From Streptomyces sp. NBC_00377 (GTDB lineage: Bacteria > Actinomycetota > Actinomycetes > Streptomycetales > Streptomycetaceae): a stretch of DNA of 64,000 nt. Position numbers and translations under genes: made by a program. The stretch spans positions 6,200,001 to 6,264,000 of the forward strand of contig NZ_CP107958.1 in NCBI RefSeq assembly GCF_036075115.1. Direction: 5' to 3'. Within the stretch, counting starts at the first letter, position 1; the number at the start of each line of letters is the position of its first letter. A model generated the notes under the pieces. The model did not search any database. It worked only from the letters and a program-made list of their open reading frames with translations, and was not told the DNA's origin. Positions 17,201 to 25,945 of the stretch are shown here, piece by piece.

Positions 17201-17622
17201 ACGTCTGTCGCCTCCCAGTCGGTCGGACGGCGCGAGCGGAACAAGCAGGAGAAACTCGACCGCATCGTCGCTGCCGCCAGTGAACTGTTCGCCGAACACG
17301 GCGTCGATGAGGTCACGACCCAGCAGATCGCCGACCAGGCCGACATCGGCACCGGGACCCTGTTCCTTTATGCCAAGACCAAGGGCGAACTCCTCCTCCT
17401 TGTCCAGAACGCCAAGTACGTCGAAGCACTTGAGCAGGGCCGGGCGGACGCCGAGACCGTCCCGGGCGTGCTGGACGCGGTGCTGGCGATCGTCCGGCCG
17501 ATCGTCGAGTGCAACCGTCCGTGATGTTCCTCAGCATGGCGGCAGGCGTGAACATCGCCTTGAGCGTCGAGGAGATCGTGCAGGACATCCGCAGGCAGGT
17601 CGACGTCCTGCTGCCTCGCTGA
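17201..17622 (+). pseudogene. TetR/AcrR family regulator, start lost and core deleted
   Basis: The reading frame from 17201 encodes a normal TetR N-terminus (RRERNKQEKLDRIVAAASEL, then the HTH TTQQIADQADIGTGTLFLYA) but begins with ACG where ATG would be expected, and no other start lies between it and the previous stop. The frame ends at a TGA at 17522 after VECNRP. A second frame then supplies a C-terminal tail (AAGVNIALSVEEIVQDIRRQ). About half of the ligand domain is missing, consistent with an internal deletion. It probably once controlled the upstream oxidoreductase. Confidence 0.75.
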
Positions 17623-18125
17623 AGCGCGGCCCCAGCCTCAGGCCCAGGCGACCATCCGGGCAGTCCTCGGCTGCGGCATGGCCCGAATCCCCAAAGGGCA
17701 GGTCATCCGGCCGTTGCTACCCATACCGGCATGACTGGACGGGTGGGGCGGCCGGCCGGAGGGCTACCGCCACCGCGTGCTGCTGGGATTCCGGAAATTG
17801 CCCACCTACGTGGCGTCGAGTCCCCCGTCGCACAGTCCCTGTCCGCAGGATTCCGGGTCGGGGCCCGTTGGTGCGGTCAGGGCTTTGTGGGTCGATTCAG
17901 CAGTTCAAGGGCGCCTTCGACACGATGATGCCGTCCTACCGCGTCGTGCGTGGCGCAGGCGGCCAGGTCGGGGCGCTCGTAGGGCTGCCGGCAGACATGG
18001 CAGTCGTAGGTGACCGCCCCACCACTCGGCCATACACGCTGGGTCCGTGCAGGGACCGAGCGAGCGTCCCGGCCGCCAAGCACGTCCAGGTCAACGGCCT
18101 AGGCGTCGGGACTACGCTCCTGGCC
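17623..18125. other. Gene-free stretch
   Basis: About 500 bp with no gene I can support. A minus-strand open frame (17877-18083) contains CHVCRQPY and a CATHD run that look like possible metal ligands. It has no ribosome site and no recognisable relatives, so I leave it out. Confidence 0.4.
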
Positions 18126-18383
18126 ATGACGACTTCTGCCGCCGACTACGACTGGCTGCCTGACCATCAACTGCACGTGGTGCCCACCCTGGCTCATGTG
18201 GAGCGGCTGATCGATCACGTCACGCGGATCGTCCACGACTACACCGATCAGGGCCCGTTGACCCTGACCGAGGTTGTGCACGACGACCGGGCTCACATCA
18301 AGGTGACCGCTCGGATCTCATGCAGCAGCACGGCATCCCCGGCTCCGTTGTCGTGGATCCATAGGAAAGGAGCAGGTCAGTGA
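18126..18383 (+). CDS. Small hypothetical protein, probably a truncated fragment
   Basis: 85 aa starting MTTSAADYDWLPDHQLHVVP. The first 60 residues (ERLIDHVTRIVHDYTDQGP, then VVHDDRAHIKVTA) resemble the N-terminus of a larger actinobacterial protein of unknown function. After that the sequence turns to Ser/Pro-rich text ending RKGAGQ, which suggests loss of the original C-terminus. No good ribosome site. The next gene's GTG overlaps its stop, so the two may still be read together. Function unknown. Confidence 0.5.
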   Translation: MTTSAADYDWLPDHQLHVVPTLAHVERLIDHVTRIVHDYTDQGPLTLTEVVHDDRAHIKVTARISCSSTASPAPLSWIHRKGAGQ

Positions 18384-18745
18384 CGTATCTAGCCATCTTC
18401 GAAGATCAGAGTCGTGGCGTTCGACGGACGGACCTGCTCGCGGCATTGGAGCGAGACTGGCCTTCCGCTGTGATTCGAGAGCGGCAGGGATCGCAGGAGT
18501 CAAGGGACGTCGTTTGGACTGTTTCGGAGGGTGGCCAGGAGCTTGAGGGCTACTCTCACGTGGACGGAACTTGCATTTACCTTGACTCGCCTCTCGAACT
18601 GGCGGCCAGGTTTGCACTCTGGTTCAGGGATATCGTACCGACGGATATTGAGCTGTTCTTCTGCGACGACAGTTACAGCTTCAATGGAAGTGTTGAGCCG
18701 GGCATGAGCATGGGGGATGTAGTAGCGATTGCTGCCGATGAATGA
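18380..18745 (+). CDS. Hypothetical acidic protein, possible immunity protein
   Basis: 121 aa starting at GTG 18380 (MTYLAIFEDQSRG) with AGGAG about 9 bases upstream. The protein is acidic, with no signal peptide or membrane segment, and ends MSMGDVVAIAADE. Base composition is visibly lower in GC than the flanks. Size, acidity, isolation and the SUFU-domain neighbour fit orphan immunity genes of polymorphic toxin systems, but no specific family is recognised and no toxin is adjacent. Followed by a strong hairpin. Confidence 0.6.
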   Translation: MTYLAIFEDQSRGVRRTDLLAALERDWPSAVIRERQGSQESRDVVWTVSEGGQELEGYSHVDGTCIYLDSPLELAARFALWFRDIVPTDIELFFCDDSYSFNGSVEPGMSMGDVVAIAADE

Positions 18746-18803
18746 TCTTGCTCAAGAGGGTGCGATCGTTTCCGTGCGATCCGCTGACCTTGGGCAAAAT
18801 CGA

Positions 18804-18836
18804 GCGGCCCCGCCGGAGTGTTTCCGGTGGGGCCGC
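18804..18836 (+). terminator. Strong hairpin terminator
   Basis: GCGGCCCCGCCGGA pairs with TTCCGGTGGGGCCGC around a 5-base loop: 14 pairs including one G-T. It lies 58 bases after the hypothetical gene. It has no U-tract. Confidence 0.75.
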
Positions 18837-18999
18837 TGCGGTGTCTGACGGCAGTAGTTTGACGGCAACGTCAACTGGACGGGTGCCACACAAGTCGGCG
18901 GGTTGTCTCCGTTGTCGCCCTCGGCTCGGTCGCCGAGTGCGCGTCCGAGGAGGTCGATGGCCTGGTGTTGGAGTCGGAGGCGGACATGGAGCGTCTGAA

Positions 19000-19584
19000 G
19001 TGACTGGTCGTGACACCGCTGAGCGGCTTGCCCTGTATCTGGCGCACCTGCACGCCGTGACGGGTGAAGACCCGATCATCGAGGAGGTCGAGCCACGCGA
19101 CCCGAGCGATGGCCGAGTTCTGTCCCTCGGGTACAGGGACGTGCCGGGACCCGGCCTTCTGACTGGGGTCACGTACGGGCTATCGCTTTCAAGCCCCGGA
19201 GGGGGGGTGGCCCGTCGTCATGAAATGGTCATCACACTTCGAAGCCGAGATTTGTCTTGGGTCAGTGTTCCGGCCAGGGCTGTTGCTGCGCTACGCGGGA
19301 TTTCGCCTCTTGATCCTGGTCGTGCAATTGGCTATGCGCAGCGATTTGTCGAAGAGTCGGCGATGTCGAGCCTTCTCTTGGGGGGCCCGGCGAGTAATCT
19401 GGGGCTCGTCCCGTTCAGTATGGTCCCGGCCGAATTGGGGGGTAAGGGTGAGGATGCGTTGGACTTTGTGGGCGTCTATCCAATCTACTCATCCGAGCGA
19501 GAGTTCGCGAAAAAGAATGGGTTCAAAGCGTTCTGGGAACTCGAATGGGATCGATTTGATCCATTGCGTGAGCCGATTGTTTGA
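19000..19584 (+). CDS. Suppressor-of-fused (SUFU) domain protein, likely orphan immunity protein
   Basis: 194 aa from GTG 19000 (MTGRDTAERLALYLAHLHAV). Hallmarks of bacterial SUFU domains are visible: YRDVPGPGLLTGVTYGLS near residue 47, HEMVITL, and the C-terminal VGVYPIYSSEREFAKKNG, close to the family pattern in which an (I/V)xxxExEF stretch ends the fold. Bacterial SUFU proteins are common immunity partners of secreted polymorphic toxins. The GTG overlaps the stop of a preceding frame whose last 40 or so residues (ECASEEVDGLVLESEADMER) look coding but have no start, perhaps the tail of the lost toxin. GC is lower from 19300 to 19584, a sign of transfer. Confidence 0.75.
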   Translation: MTGRDTAERLALYLAHLHAVTGEDPIIEEVEPRDPSDGRVLSLGYRDVPGPGLLTGVTYGLSLSSPGGGVARRHEMVITLRSRDLSWVSVPARAVAALRGISPLDPGRAIGYAQRFVEESAMSSLLLGGPASNLGLVPFSMVPAELGGKGEDALDFVGVYPIYSSEREFAKKNGFKAFWELEWDRFDPLREPIV

Positions 19585-19990
19585 ACTGGTTGAGTTTGAT
19601 GGGCGGTAGTGGACCGCAACGTCAGGGGGCCCGGCCCGGGCTGGCACTGCACCTCGGCGGGCCTTGCCAGTCAGGCTCTCTCGACCAGCCAATCCGGTTC
19701 GCTGAGAGCCACCGCTTTCCGCGCCGAACGCACCGCCTCCCCACCAAAATCACCCCAGGCTTCCGCGGCCGCAGTGGCGCTTGAGCTCTCCCCAAACAGC
19801 AACGTAGGCCATGAAGACCGCAAACAGCTCTTGAAGGTAGATGTCACACAGGCTCGAATTTCGCCATCAGCGTCCGACGCAGATAGTGGAGCCTCTGCGC
19901 CGTTGGAATGTGAATCCGCTGCGGGCGGGGCGAGATGGCCTTCTGCGCGATGCCACGTTAGCCCGTGCGATTTGTGTCGTGCGACGCAGT

Positions 19991-20012
19991 TGGGGACGCG
20001 TTGGGGACGCAA
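19991..20012 (+). repeat. Two 11-bp direct repeats, candidate integrase arm sites (left)
   Basis: TGGGGACGCGT then TGGGGACGCAA, in phase with an 11-bp period, about 113 bases left of the middle att core. The same TGGGGAC unit recurs three times on the other side at 20383-20415. Confidence 0.6.
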
Positions 20013-20067
20013 GGATAGGAACAGGCTGACAAAGGCAGGGGAGTGTCTGCATAGGTCACGTCATCTG

Positions 20068-20201
20068 ACCTGCGGAAACGCCACGGATCGGCGTAGAAAC
20101 GCAAGGACCGCCAAGATCCTCAAAGGACTCATAATCCGTCGGCCGTGGGTTCGAGTCCCACCCGCCCCACCTTTGCAGGCTTCTGACCTGCGGAAACGTT
20201 C
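20068..20201 (+). repeat. Middle att site: tRNA 3'-end copy 2 plus element-end sequence
   Basis: 20125-20201 is identical to 12665-12741 (77 bp). It holds only the tRNA 3' half, so it does not encode a tRNA. The preceding bases 20068-20124 match 40746-40805 instead (shared strings GCGTAGAAAC and CCGCCAAGATCC), showing that this left flank belongs to the right end of an element related to the one ending at 40.8 kb. The flank to about 20265 also resembles the other copies (CTGAATCCGCTGCTCGCGAG). No gene is seen in 19585-20500 apart from these sites. Confidence 0.85.
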
Positions 20202-20382
20202 ATTTTTGGTGTCGGGGCGTCAAGTATCGCTCAACGGACTGAATCCGCTGCTCGCGAGTTCGGAGCGGGGTGAGGATCTTGCTCCCTCGCCGGGCAGGCG
20301 TCGCGCTGACCTGCGAAAATTCCGATGATCAGGGCTTGTGCCGACGAGCCGGCAGCGCCTCCGCGGCTTCGATTCTTGATCC

Positions 20383-20415
20383 TGGGGACATGTTGGGGAC
20401 ATGTTGGGGACGCGG
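20383..20415 (+). repeat. Three 11-bp direct repeats, candidate integrase arm sites (right)
   Basis: TGGGGACATGT, TGGGGACATGT, TGGGGACGCGG, contiguous with an exact 11-bp period, about 180 bases right of the middle att core. The spacing places all units on one face of the helix, as for arm-type binding sites of tyrosine recombinases. Confidence 0.6.
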
Positions 20416-20589
20416 GGTTTCGGAGGGTTCTGCTGATCACCGGCGGCGGGCCCTCTGGCCCGCCGCCCGGGAAGCTCCGTGCGGGACTGCTGACCGGCCG
20501 CAACTACGGGGAACTTGATCGCGTCGGCACCGGGGCGCGAGGGCCTGGTGCGCGTTGGGCGGAAACTGCCTGAACAGGAAACGGCCCGG

Positions 20590-20985
20590 TCTGTTCGATG
20601 AGCTGCTCGAGCGTCGCAGACGGTGACCCGGTAACCGAGGAAGGGTCCGGCCCGGCTGAGGGCAGCGGCGAAGTCGACGGCGTCGACAGAAGATCAGAAT
20701 CCGCGGCGGAGGGGTTTGGGTGTGGAGCAACGGCGGCGGGTCTGCCCAGTGGCAGTTCGCTCACGGCGGCGGCCGGGTGGGGCAGGGCAGTCGGGTCAGC
20801 GCGTTGGATCAGGACATCGATCTCGCCGCCACAGGTCAGGCCGACGGCGAGGGCGTCGTCGTCGGAGCAGCCGAAGCGGGCACGTACGAGGCCGCCCCCG
20901 CCCTGGAGTATCTGTTGGCGCAGGTCGCAGACGGCTCCTTCCTTCCACCGGCCTCAGCCGCGCTCCTGCCACTGTCCATCGGAGC
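20590..20985 (-). pseudogene. XdhC/CoxI family protein remnant, frameshifted
   Basis: The minus strand reads GRWKEGAVCDLRQQI, then ARFGCSDDDALAVGLTCGGE and IDVLIQRADP, the signature of the XdhC family (GCVEGAVYDL...SDDDAFAVGLTCGG). XdhC proteins insert the molybdenum cofactor into xanthine-dehydrogenase-type enzymes. After about residue 90 a frameshift moves the conserved VDFAAALSRAGPFLGYRVTV into another frame. The N-terminus is also missing (a TGA precedes GRWKEG). No molybdoenzyme gene is nearby. Confidence 0.75.
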
Positions 20986-21040
20986 AAGCTGCGTCGGCCG
21001 GGCCTTACTGACGTTCTGCTCGATGACGCGCCCTGCCAGG

Positions 21041-22384
21041 TCACGGCACTGTCGGCCCGTCAGTTTTCTGATCGTCGAGGTGAGGAGTCTGCGGCGCGGC
21101 GAGTCGGAGAGTCAGTACGTACGAGACCACCACCGCCACGATTACCAACGGCATCACGGTCAGCCCTACGGAACCAAGAAGCAGGGTGGCCAACAAGGTG
21201 CAGGTCATGGGCAGTTTGAGCATGGCTACGCTCAGCGCGCCCACGCCGAGGGCGAAGCCGGTGGTGGTGTCCAGTCCGGGAAGGTGGGACATGGCCAGTC
21301 CGCCCGCACCGCCGACGAACAGGGAGGGGAAGACCGGACCTCCGCGGAAGGCGCTGAGGGAGGCGCTGTAGGCGAGGGACTTGAAAACGACGAGGAGCAG
21401 CAGGGTGCCGAGGGAGTAGGTGGCGTGGTCGGCCAGGAGGGGGCCGATGGTGGTCTCACCGGAGAACAGCACGCCGGAGATCGGTTTGCCGGTGACGCTG
21501 GTGTAGAGCAGGGCGAGCAGTCCGACGAGTACGCCCATCGCCACCGTGAGGGGCAGCCTTCGCCGCTTGACGTGCGTCTCCAGGTGCTGGGCGGAGCGGC
21601 GGATGGCCTCGCCGAGGATCGCGGCGGCGAGGCCGGCGAGGATCGCCCAGCCGAACGCGGCGAGTGTCGGCCGGTCGGCGGGCGGCACCTGGTGCAGCGA
21701 CAGGGAGTAGGTGCCAAGTCCGGTCCAGGAGTCCAGGCCGGTGAAGATCAGGGAGCCGACGCCTGCGGCGAGCAGGCCGGGCACCAGCACGACGCCGAGC
21801 ATCGGACCGGCCAGGCCGGAGGCTTCCATGAGCAGGAACGCTGCGATCAGTGGGGAGCCGAGGAGTTCGCTGATCGCAGCGAAGCTGCCCGCTGCCGCGA
21901 CGACGGCGAGGGTGGTGGGAGGGGCGTCGCGTTTCAGCATCCGGATCGCGCCTGCCGCCAGTCCGCCGCCGAGGGCGATGAGCGGGGCCTCCGGGCCGAG
22001 GACGGCACCGAGGCTGAGCGTGGCGATCGATGCGAGGGCGACGCCGGGCACCGAAGCCACCGACGGGGTGTCGCCGGTCTTGAGCCCTTCGGCCGGCTCG
22101 TGTCCGCCCTTTCCGGGCAGATGGCGAATCGCGAGGGCGACCAGCACGCCGGCCACGGCGAGTAGGGGCACAGCCCACCAGTCCGGTGTTCCGCTGAAGC
22201 CGAGGCTCTTGGGCAGGTCCTCGTACAGCAGGGACTGGAGTTCGGAGACGAGGGCGAGGAACCCGTAGGCCACGCAGGAGATGGCGACGCCCAGTACGGC
22301 CGCGATCACCAGCAGGGAGATGTAGCTACGGGTACGGACGATTTCGAGTGGGTCCTGCTGTGCGGTGGCGGGTCCGGCCGGCAT
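21041..22384 (-). CDS. CLC-type chloride channel or Cl-/H+ antiporter
   Basis: 447-aa integral membrane protein with ten or more hydrophobic segments. The CLC filter motifs are visible: LGAVLGPEAPLIALGGG near residue 130, carrying the external gating Glu of the GxExP motif, and AFRGGPVFPSLFVGG near residue 345. The ATG at 22384 (MPAGPATAQQDPLEIVR) has GAGGAG 9 bases upstream. Whether it is a channel or an exchanger depends on the internal proton Glu, which I cannot place without alignment. It is the first gene of the second island segment; a role in acid or osmotic stress is plausible. Confidence 0.9.
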   Translation of the reverse strand: MPAGPATAQQDPLEIVRTRSYISLLVIAAVLGVAISCVAYGFLALVSELQSLLYEDLPKSLGFSGTPDWWAVPLLAVAGVLVALAIRHLPGKGGHEPAEGLKTGDTPSVASVPGVALASIATLSLGAVLGPEAPLIALGGGLAAGAIRMLKRDAPPTTLAVVAAAGSFAAISELLGSPLIAAFLLMEASGLAGPMLGVVLVPGLLAAGVGSLIFTGLDSWTGLGTYSLSLHQVPPADRPTLAAFGWAILAGLAAAILGEAIRRSAQHLETHVKRRRLPLTVAMGVLVGLLALLYTSVTGKPISGVLFSGETTIGPLLADHATYSLGTLLLLVVFKSLAYSASLSAFRGGPVFPSLFVGGAGGLAMSHLPGLDTTTGFALGVGALSVAMLKLPMTCTLLATLLLGSVGLTVMPLVIVAVVVSYVLTLRLAAPQTPHLDDQKTDGPTVP

Positions 22385-22747
22385 ACGTATCCACTCCTCG
22401 CAGACGGGACTGGGGTCACGGACTCAACATCCCCGTCAGGTGCTACCACGGGATGGCGAATCAGCCCGGCCTGCCGTGCTCGCGAGACCCGCGAGTCCAC
22501 AGCGTTCACTCGTTCGGCCAGCTCGGCGTCAGGACGTGCTGCCGAATTCTGGGGGCCGCTCCGAGGACGGAGACGGCCCGGTCGGAGACTTCCGCCATCA
22601 CGCTGTCACGTCGGGACGTGGACGGTGCGCCCAGCGATCTCCTGGAAGAGGGTCAGGCTCCGACTGGGCCGTCCGTGGCTCCGAGAGGCGTCGGCATATG
22701 GCCTGTCAGATAGTGGACCGCGCCGGATCCTCCTTGATTGGACGCTC
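22385..22747. other. Divergent intergenic region
   Basis: 363 bp between the divergently transcribed CLC and GH15 genes. Presumably holds both promoters. I see no confident -35/-10 pair, no terminator and no conserved small frame. Confidence 0.4.
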
Positions 22748-24571
22748 ATGGACCGTTATCCCCCCATCGCCGACCACGGTCTGGTGGGCGACCTGCAGAC
22801 CGCCGCTCTGGTGTCCTCCGAGGGCGTGGTGAACTGGTTCTGCTCGCCGAGGTTCGACTCGCCGAGTATCTTCGCCTCGCTGCTCGATCACGACCGTGGC
22901 GGGTATTTCCGGCTGGCGCCGGAGCACTCGGACGTGTCGTGCAAACAGCTCTACTACCCGGACACCGGCGTACTCGTCACACGGTTCATGTCGCCGGAGG
23001 GCGTCGGCGAGGTCATCGACTGGATGCCCGCGAACACCAGCCGCGTCCCCACCGACCGCCACAGCCTGGTCCGGGTGATCCGCGTGGTGCGCGGGACCGT
23101 CCGGTTCGTCCTGGAGTGCAGGCCGAGGTTCGACTACGGCCGGGCCGACCACGAGCTCGATCTACGGCCCCAGGAGGCGGTGTTCCGAGGCCCTGATATC
23201 GCGGGTCACCTGCAGACGTCCTTTCCGCTGGTACGGGACGGGCAGGACGTGAAGGGTGCGGTCACGCTCGCAGTCGGCGACTCGGCCGTCGCCGTGTTCA
23301 CCACGTGCGCCGTCGACGGCGAGGCACCGCCTCCGCTCACGGTCGAGGGTGTGACGGAGGGACTGTGGCATGAGGTGGAGTTCTGGCAGAGATGGCTGCG
23401 CACCTCCCACTACCGGGGGCGCTGGGCCGAGATGGTGAACCGTTCCGCCATCACGATCAAACTCCTGACCTACCACCCGACCGGTGCACCGGTCGCCGCC
23501 GCCACCATGGGTCTGCCGGAGCAGGTCGGCGGTGAGCGCAACTGGGACTACCGGTACACGTGGGTGCGGGACGGATCGCTCTCCGTACGTGCCCTGCTCG
23601 ACCTCGGGTTCGCCGAGGAGGCGTCGGCGTTCACCAAGTGGCTGGGCGAGCGGATGCGCGACCGGGCGGACCTGCCCGGCGAGCGGCTTCAGATCATGTA
23701 CCGGGTGGACGGGGACCCGCACCTGACCGAGGAGATCCTCGACCACTGGGAGGGGTACCGCGGCTCGTATCCGGTACGCGCCGGGAACGCCGCCGCCGAC
23801 CAGTTGCAGCTCGACATCTACGGCGAGGCCCTCTACGCGATGGCCGAGGGCATGGACGTCAGCGAGGAGCTGGGCTATCACGGCTGGAAGGGACTCGCCC
23901 GGACGTTGGACTGGCTGTCCGAGAACTGGGACCGTCCGGACGAGGGAGTCTGGGAGACGCGCGGGGGCCGCAACGACTTCACGTTCAGCCGGGTGATGTG
24001 CTGGGTCGCCTTCGACCGGGGCCTACGGCTGGCGACGGACCTCAGCCGGCCCGGCGACATCCCGCGCTGGCGCAACGCCCGCGACAGCATCCTCGAACAG
24101 GTCATGGACAAGGGCTGGAGCCAGTCCGAGCAGGCCCTGGTGCAGCACTATGGCGGGGACGTTCTGGACGCCTCCCTCCTGCTGATTCCGCGTGTGGGGT
24201 TTCTCGCCGCGAAGAGCCCCGGCTGGCTCTCCACCCTGGACGCCATGGAGCGCAAGCTCGTCTCGGACAGCCTGGTGTACCGGTATGACCCGACAGCCTC
24301 CCCGGATGGCCTCCGCGGCTCGGAGGGCACCTTCAGCCTCTGCACCTACCTCTACGTCGATGCCCTGGCCAGGGCGGGGCGGGTCGGGCCGGCCCGCTAC
24401 ACCTTCGAGAAGATGCACACCTACGCCAACCACGTCGGCCTGTTCGCCGAGGAGATCGGCCCGAGTGGCGAGCAACTCGGCAACTTCCCGCAGGCGTTCA
24501 CCCACTTGTCGCTCATCATGGCGGCGTCGACCCTGGACGAGGCCATCGACCGGCAGCGGCAGTGTCGCTGA
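22748..24571 (+). CDS. Glycoside hydrolase family 15 protein (glucoamylase/trehalase-like), copy 1
   Basis: 607 aa starting at ATG 22748 (MDRYPPIADHGLVGDLQTAA). N-terminal beta-sandwich domain, then an (alpha/alpha)6 barrel with GLPEQVGGERNWDYRYTWVR near residue 255 and GPSGEQLGNFPQAFTHLSLI at the end, both conserved in GH15. No signal peptide, so it acts in the cytoplasm, as actinobacterial GH15 trehalases and oligosaccharide hydrolases do. The product would be glucose. A paralogue lies in inverted orientation at 38446-40266, at the other end of this island. The N-terminal 200 residues agree at roughly two thirds of positions. Confidence 0.9.
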   Translation: MDRYPPIADHGLVGDLQTAALVSSEGVVNWFCSPRFDSPSIFASLLDHDRGGYFRLAPEHSDVSCKQLYYPDTGVLVTRFMSPEGVGEVIDWMPANTSRVPTDRHSLVRVIRVVRGTVRFVLECRPRFDYGRADHELDLRPQEAVFRGPDIAGHLQTSFPLVRDGQDVKGAVTLAVGDSAVAVFTTCAVDGEAPPPLTVEGVTEGLWHEVEFWQRWLRTSHYRGRWAEMVNRSAITIKLLTYHPTGAPVAAATMGLPEQVGGERNWDYRYTWVRDGSLSVRALLDLGFAEEASAFTKWLGERMRDRADLPGERLQIMYRVDGDPHLTEEILDHWEGYRGSYPVRAGNAAADQLQLDIYGEALYAMAEGMDVSEELGYHGWKGLARTLDWLSENWDRPDEGVWETRGGRNDFTFSRVMCWVAFDRGLRLATDLSRPGDIPRWRNARDSILEQVMDKGWSQSEQALVQHYGGDVLDASLLLIPRVGFLAAKSPGWLSTLDAMERKLVSDSLVYRYDPTASPDGLRGSEGTFSLCTYLYVDALARAGRVGPARYTFEKMHTYANHVGLFAEEIGPSGEQLGNFPQAFTHLSLIMAASTLDEAIDRQRQCR

Positions 24572-24640
24572 GTCCGGGCGGCAGCAGGTCCTCGAACCGC
24601 GGGCAGTCCAGGAAGGGCGGCCCGCTTCTGCGGACGGCGC

Positions 24641-25945
24641 TCATGGTTCGGCGCGCCCGGAACCGGCTGCCCGTGGCCGGTTCCGGCCCCCGAGGCCCTG
24701 GGAGTCGGCCGTCCGTGCGTCGGCCCGGCGGGCGGCGTCGCCGAATTCTCGCTCGACCGCGTCGTCGAGGAGGCGGAGTTCGGCGCGCAGGGCGGGTCCG
24801 CACTCGTCCGGCAGGGTTGCGAGGAGACCGACCAGGAGGGCCCGGAGCCGTCGGCAGACCTGGACCGAGGTCGCACCGTAGTCGCGGATCTCGGTGACGG
24901 CGAGTTCCAGGTAGTTCTCCCAGGACCGGCCGGGCAGCACGAGGCGCGGCCGGCCCCGGTCATCGGCGAGGACGTACTGCCCGCGGAGTCCGACGCGTCC
25001 AACGGCGTACAGGAACGCCTCGACGTGGTTCAGCACCTGAACGGCCGTCGTCGGGTCGTTGACCGCGGGGGAGAGGGCGCGGATGGCGATGTCGACCAGG
25101 ATGCGCAGGGCGAAGGCCGGGTCCTGTTCGATGGTCCGCTCCGCCCCGAGGGCGAGGAGGCCGGTGATCCGACGCGGGTCGGGCGCGGACGTACCGCCGT
25201 GGGTCTCGACGACGATGCCGCCGGGCGGCACGAAATCGCCGACAGAGGCGGCCAGCACGAACACGCAGTCGTGCCGGGCCGCGAGCGAGACCATGCCAGG
25301 TGCGTCGAACGCCTGGATGACACCGCCGCGTTCCGCCCGGATGAGGGCCACCGGGGCGTCCGCCGGGCGCACCCCGCTGGGCATCTCGGTGCTCCGTGCA
25401 TGTGCAGCGATGCGGTCGAGGACCTGTTCGCCGAGGCGTCCCACGATGTCGGCGATGGCCACCGGCCGCAGGTTGTGGGTGAAGCGGTTGAGGTAGATCA
25501 GCAGGAGCAGGAGGCTCACGGACACGGCGATGCCGGCCAGGGTCACACCGAGGTTGGGCACGGCGTCGGTCTCGATGCTCCGCAGCAGTGTGTAGGCGAA
25601 CGCGAAGGTACCGGTGAAGGTGGCCAGTACTGCCTTCTGCAATCGGTCGCGGTACCACAGCCGCATGTAGCGTGGTGAGAGAGTGCCGGTGGCCTGCTGG
25701 ATGACGAGGACACCGATGGTGACGACGAACCCGAGCAGGGCGATCATCGCGCCGACCACCGAGCTGAGGACGCCGCTCGCGGTGGACGCGGAGTAGGTCC
25801 AGGTCTTAGGCAGCCAGGACGCCCCGTCCACGGCGGACGCCGCCTCGGCGAGGGCGACGCCGAGCACGAGCCCGAACAGGGGGACGATCCACAGACTGGC
25901 CTTGGCGTACTGCCGTAGCCGGAAGCGGGCGGCCCACGAGATCAT
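24641..25945 (-). CDS. DUF2254 predicted membrane protein
   Basis: 434 aa. Four N-terminal membrane helices (for example ASLWIVPLFGLVLGVALAEA and MIALLGFVVTIGVLVIQQAT) with the DUF2254 stretch TGTLSPRYMRLWYRDR, then a cytoplasmic domain with HGGTSAPDP and RALSPAVNDPTTAVQVLNHV, both characteristic. The start is the ATG at 25945 (MISWAARFRLRQYAK), which overlaps the stop of the antiporter gene upstream (ATGA), so the two are co-translated. Function unknown; the pairing with an ion antiporter suggests an ion-related role. Confidence 0.88.
   Translation of the reverse strand: MISWAARFRLRQYAKASLWIVPLFGLVLGVALAEAASAVDGASWLPKTWTYSASTASGVLSSVVGAMIALLGFVVTIGVLVIQQATGTLSPRYMRLWYRDRLQKAVLATFTGTFAFAYTLLRSIETDAVPNLGVTLAGIAVSVSLLLLLIYLNRFTHNLRPVAIADIVGRLGEQVLDRIAAHARSTEMPSGVRPADAPVALIRAERGGVIQAFDAPGMVSLAARHDCVFVLAASVGDFVPPGGIVVETHGGTSAPDPRRITGLLALGAERTIEQDPAFALRILVDIAIRALSPAVNDPTTAVQVLNHVEAFLYAVGRVGLRGQYVLADDRGRPRLVLPGRSWENYLELAVTEIRDYGATSVQVCRRLRALLVGLLATLPDECGPALRAELRLLDDAVEREFGDAARRADARTADSQGLGGRNRPRAAGSGRAEP

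Noticed and set aside
17877..18083. Cys/His-containing minus-strand frame (CHVCRQPY, CATHD) as a zinc-finger gene
   Set aside because: No ribosome site, no recognisable relatives, and it lies in a decayed stretch.
19671..20012. A 113-residue minus-strand frame beside the arm repeats
   Set aside because: The C-terminal part (AWGDFGGEAVRSARKAVALS) looks mildly protein-like, but there is no ribosome site or recognisable family, so I do not call a gene.
12742..20124. An integrase gene for the first island
   Set aside because: I looked for the tyrosine-recombinase R..HxxR..Y pattern and serine-recombinase motifs on both strands near each att copy and saw none.
20125..20172. Second and third tRNA-like segments at 20.1 and 40.8 kb as real tRNA genes
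   Set aside because: Only the 3' half (part of the anticodon arm, T-arm, acceptor 3' strand) is present; there is no 5' acceptor strand or D-arm.
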